Origin: a bacterium
Lineage (GTDB): Bacteria; JAJVIF01; JAGGVT01
Length of the DNA stretch: 8,013 nucleotides
Direction: 5' to 3'
Assembly (NCBI GenBank): GCA_021157815.1
Contig: JAGGVT010000133.1
Coordinates: 1-8,013 of the forward strand
This document shows, one piece after another, positions 6,214 to 8,013 of the stretch. The position numbers and the translations under genes were made by a program. Positions within the stretch are counted from its first letter, which is position 1, and each line of letters starts with the position of its first letter. Under the pieces are notes generated by a model that was not told where the DNA came from, made no database searches, and saw only the letters and a list, made by a program, of their open reading frames with translations.

Positions 6214-6290
6214 TGGTGGGCGTAGCTGGAGTCGAACCAGCGACCTCGTCCTTATCAGGGACGCGCTCTAACCAACTGAGCTATACGCCC
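6214..6290 (-). tRNA. tRNA-Ile (anticodon GAT), CCA encoded
   Basis: The - strand gives a full cloverleaf. The acceptor stem GGGCGTA pairs with TACGCCC, the D-arm contains AGCTCAGTTGGTTAGAGC, the anticodon loop is CTGATAA with anticodon GAT, and the T-arm carries GGTTCGACTCC. The discriminator A is followed by a genomically encoded CCA (6216-6214). It reads the isoleucine codons AUC and AUU. It stands alone and not in an rRNA spacer, and faces away from pyrH. Its 3' end is shared with the recombinase fragment, so it is the likely attachment site of the region to its left. Confidence 0.97.
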
Positions 6291-6307
6291 AAAAACCAAA
6301 GCGCCAT

Positions 6308-6337
6308 ATTCTAACAAATACGGCTTGGAAATGTAAA
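6308..6337 (-). promoter_or_regulatory. promoter of the tRNA-Ile gene
   Basis: On the - strand TTTACA (6337-6332), five of six to the -35 consensus, is followed after 18 bases by TAGAAT (6313-6308), five of six to the -10. Transcription would start about 10 bases before the mature tRNA 5' end. Confidence 0.65.
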
Positions 6338-6395
6338 GCGTGGAACATTCATTTTCCCCATGATGTTTTTCGGCAATATTGCTTCCCCCCACACC

Positions 6396-6424
6396 TTTAT
6401 TTTAAAGCGATTAGCCTATATAAT
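6396..6424 (+). promoter_or_regulatory. candidate promoter for pyrH-frr
   Basis: A perfect TATAAT (6419-6424) lies 17 bases after TTTATT (6396-6401), a weak -35. Transcription starting near 6431 would give a leader of about 77 bases before pyrH. Because the tRNA gene runs the other way, pyrH needs its own promoter here. Confidence 0.5.
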
Positions 6425-6507
6425 GACCATTTTATGCTGGTTGACTGCCGGGAAGTTTTTTTTCTCAACGGTTTGCCTGCGATTGGATTAGATGAGGTGT
6501 ATCGAAT

Positions 6508-7224
6508 TTGAAACCCGCCTATAAAAGAATTTTGCTGAAACTTAGCGGTGAAGTGCTTGATGAAAAGCCGCCGGATGGTTCATCGAAAACGATGATGGAT
6601 TTTATTATCAACGAGGTGGCTCAGATTCACGCAGCGGGTGTCGAGACCGCGATTGTGATTGGCGGCGGGAATATCATGAGGGGAATCAACAAGGATGATG
6701 AAAATATTCATGACCGTGTTACCGCTGACCAAATCGGCATGCTCGCGACTGTCATTAACGCGTTGAAATTCAAGGACGCGGTTGAATCCCGCAATATCAA
6801 AGCGGTTGTGATGACCTCATTCAGCATAGACAGCATCGCGCAGCGATTTAACAAATCTTCGGCGCTGGAATGTCTTACGGATGGCAAAATCGTGCTTTTT
6901 GCCGGGGGAACATCGAATCCCTTCTTCTCGACCGATTCAGCCGCCGCTCTTCGTGCACTTGAGATTAACGCTGATGTGATAATCAAGGGGTCCAATGTCG
7001 ATGGCGTTTACGATAAAGACCCTGGAAAATTCAAAGACGCGAAAAAACTGGATGAATTGACGTATAATGATGCCCTTGAAAATGATATCCGGGTTTTGGA
7101 TCAAACCGCGTTCGCGCTGTTAAAAGATCATAAAATCCCAATTGTTGTCTATCGCATGGCCGATTCCGGTATGCTTTTGAAAATTATCCGGGGGGAAAAG
7201 GCCGGTTCGATTGTAAGAAATTAA
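6508..7224 (+). CDS. pyrH: uridylate kinase (UMP kinase)
   Basis: PyrH phosphorylates UMP to UDP with ATP in de novo pyrimidine synthesis, in the cytoplasm as a hexamer of the amino-acid-kinase fold. The 238 residues match the usual 235-245. Conserved motifs are KLSGE (11-15), GGGNIMRG (52-59, phosphate and GTP region), ADQIGMLATVINAL (73-86), FAGGTSNPFFSTDSAAALRA (131-150, UMP and catalytic region) and NVDGVYDKDP (163-172, ATP side). The start is TTG at 6508; this fits the family N-terminus (MKPAYKRILLKLSGE), and GAGG lies about 10 bases upstream. frr follows after 42 bp, as in most bacteria. The usual upstream tsf is not adjacent; a divergent tRNA and accessory DNA lie there instead. Confidence 0.97.
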   Translation: MKPAYKRILLKLSGEVLDEKPPDGSSKTMMDFIINEVAQIHAAGVETAIVIGGGNIMRGINKDDENIHDRVTADQIGMLATVINALKFKDAVESRNIKAVVMTSFSIDSIAQRFNKSSALECLTDGKIVLFAGGTSNPFFSTDSAAALRALEINADVIIKGSNVDGVYDKDPGKFKDAKKLDELTYNDALENDIRVLDQTAFALLKDHKIPIVVYRMADSGMLLKIIRGEKAGSIVRN

Positions 7225-7266
7225 GATTATTCGCCGTCAATTACTTTTACGGGAAAGGATAGAAAA

Positions 7267-7821
7267 ATGCTTGATCAACAACTGAACGAATCAAAACGAA
7301 AAATGGAACAGAGTCTGGAAGCGGCCCGCCAGGAATTGGGCAGAATCAGAACCGGACGTGCAAATCCATCGATACTCGACAAGGTGATTGTGGAAGCGTA
7401 CGGGCAGCAGATGCCGCTAATTCAGGTGGCTTCTCTTGCCGTACCCGATCCGCATACAATTGTCATCAAACCATTCGATAAAAGCCAGCTGGCAAATATT
7501 GAAAAAGGGATTTCAAAATCGGATGTCGGATTGCCGCCAAACTCGGATGGCAATATCATACGCCTTCACATTCCACCTCTGACAAAGGAACGCCGCGAGA
7601 AACTTGTCAAACTGGCGAAAACCCAAATTGAAAATGGTAAAGTCTCCATCAGGAACCTTCGCAGGGACGCGAATGATTTCATCAAGGAAATGGAAAAAAA
7701 CAAGGATGTAAGTGAGGACCAGATGAAGGATGGCCTGGACAGAGTTCAGAAACTAACGGATGAGTATATTAAAAAAATGGATGAGCTGATTAAAAAGAAA
7801 GAGGAAGAGATACTTCAATAG
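7267..7821 (+). CDS. frr: ribosome recycling factor
   Basis: RRF works with EF-G to split the post-termination ribosome so that subunits can be reused. At 184 residues it is full length (typically about 185). It shows RTGRANPSIL (28-37), the YGQQMPLIQVASLAVPDP segment of the beta domain (45-62), GLPPNSDGNIIRLHIPPLTK (88-107) followed by ERREKLVK, and RNLRRDAND (129-137). The long helices at both ends form the three-helix bundle. The ATG has AAGGA (7255-7259) 7 bases upstream. It is in the conserved pyrH-frr pair and is probably cotranscribed. Confidence 0.98.
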   Translation: MLDQQLNESKRKMEQSLEAARQELGRIRTGRANPSILDKVIVEAYGQQMPLIQVASLAVPDPHTIVIKPFDKSQLANIEKGISKSDVGLPPNSDGNIIRLHIPPLTKERREKLVKLAKTQIENGKVSIRNLRRDANDFIKEMEKNKDVSEDQMKDGLDRVQKLTDEYIKKMDELIKKKEEEILQ

Positions 7822-7830
7822 GCTGATTGA

Positions 7831-7863
7831 AATATACGTATATTGAGTGCCTTTAATCAATAT
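7831..7863. repeat. overlapping AT-rich palindromes between frr and the next gene
   Basis: AATATACGTATATT (7831-7844) is a perfect 14-bp palindrome. Overlapping it, ATATTGA (7840-7846) pairs with TCAATAT (7857-7863) across 10 bases. The two structures are mutually exclusive. The pairing is weak and there is no T-run, so a role is uncertain. Confidence 0.4.
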
Positions 7864-7890
7864 AAGAGGAAACCAGGGCTTAATTAAATT

Positions 7891-8013
7891 ATGGATAAAG
7901 GACAAACTGAAAAAATCGCAGGTACGGATGTTGGCCTGAATAAAGCTATTGCGGTCGGGGAATCGGAAAATAAAGCGCCTAACATGTTCATTGAGCAGCC
8001 TGAACTGCTTAAG
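7891..8013 (+). CDS. 5' end of a gene, possibly isoprenyl (undecaprenyl) diphosphate synthase
   Basis: The open frame from ATG 7891 runs off the right edge after 41 codons (MDKGQTEKIAGTDVGLNKAI through FIEQPELLK). The visible part is a hydrophilic, poorly conserved N-terminus without a diagnostic motif. In many bacteria pyrH-frr is followed by uppS, whose product often has such a leader before the conserved HxAIIMDGNGRW block. That block would lie just outside the window. The name rests on gene order alone. The ribosome binding site is weak (AGGG 12 bases upstream). No symbol is given for that reason. Confidence 0.5.
   Translation, partial: MDKGQTEKIAGTDVGLNKAIAVGESENKAPNMFIEQPELLK

Larger units (their letters stand above)
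5758..6225 (+). pseudogene. large serine recombinase, C-terminal fragment
   Basis: The frame is open from 5758 after a TAA; the first start-like codon is TTG at 5806. The product resembles the C-terminal part of large serine recombinases, which catalyse site-specific integration and excision. It has IWNTLRVEEASR at the point where the zinc-ribbon region would end, then a charged coiled-coil (KDSKEIEAKLRRLNDLVVDG, continuing EIDREEYASRKKKF), and finally an FFAEGGSNHRIESRKVLWDW tail matching the usual GSN...P ending. The catalytic serine resolvase domain and the zinc ribbon are missing, so it cannot be active. The last codons read into the tRNA-Ile gene: TGG TGG GCG TAG uses the tRNA 3' end, an overlap of 12 bases. 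This points to a former element joined at the tRNA. The identity is moderately sure, from pattern and not from search. Confidence 0.6.

Overview
The window is bacterial chromosome. On the right, on the + strand, is a conserved translation and cell-envelope cluster: pyrH, then frr, then the start of a gene that by position is probably uppS. To its left is a tRNA-Ile(GAT) gene on the - strand. Everything further left looks like accessory DNA. The phylum cannot be fixed from the sequence. The encoded tRNA CCA end, Shine-Dalgarno sites and a TTG start fit a mesophilic bacterium, perhaps an uncultured Gram-negative lineage (inference).

Accessory region, right to left. A 5'-truncated gene resembling the C-terminal part of a large serine recombinase (5758-6225, +) reads into the 3' end of the tRNA gene, the arrangement expected at the edge of an integrated element. 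Next comes an AT-rich stretch with one small acidic-protein gene (5395-5610, +). A stretch at 4931-5219 holds only short coding-like remnants.

A co-directional - strand run follows: a small two-helix membrane protein (4493-4894), a replication-relaxation family protein (3480-4439), a 74-residue unknown (3253-3477), the type I restriction-modification methyltransferase HsdM (1637-3229), and a Fic-domain protein with an inhibitory motif and a winged helix (565-1647). The last four are tightly packed or overlap. The genes for HsdS and HsdR are not in the window and may lie beyond the left edge. Left of fic is an array of palindromes built on TGTC(G/C)A half-sites (402-550), then the C-terminal part of an ORF6N-domain gene running off the left edge.

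The most unusual signal is a family of small palindromic repeats (termini GTAGGGGCA/TGCCCCTAC) present twice inside reading frames. One is an in-frame insertion of about 17 codons in hsdM. The other sits where the ORF6N homology begins. Both are read so as to give the peptide VG(A/T)GLRA, and within the 72-bp copy the two arms differ by compensating changes that keep their hairpin stems paired. Together the left region looks like a defence-type island next to a tRNA gene, with methyltransferase and Fic translation coupled.
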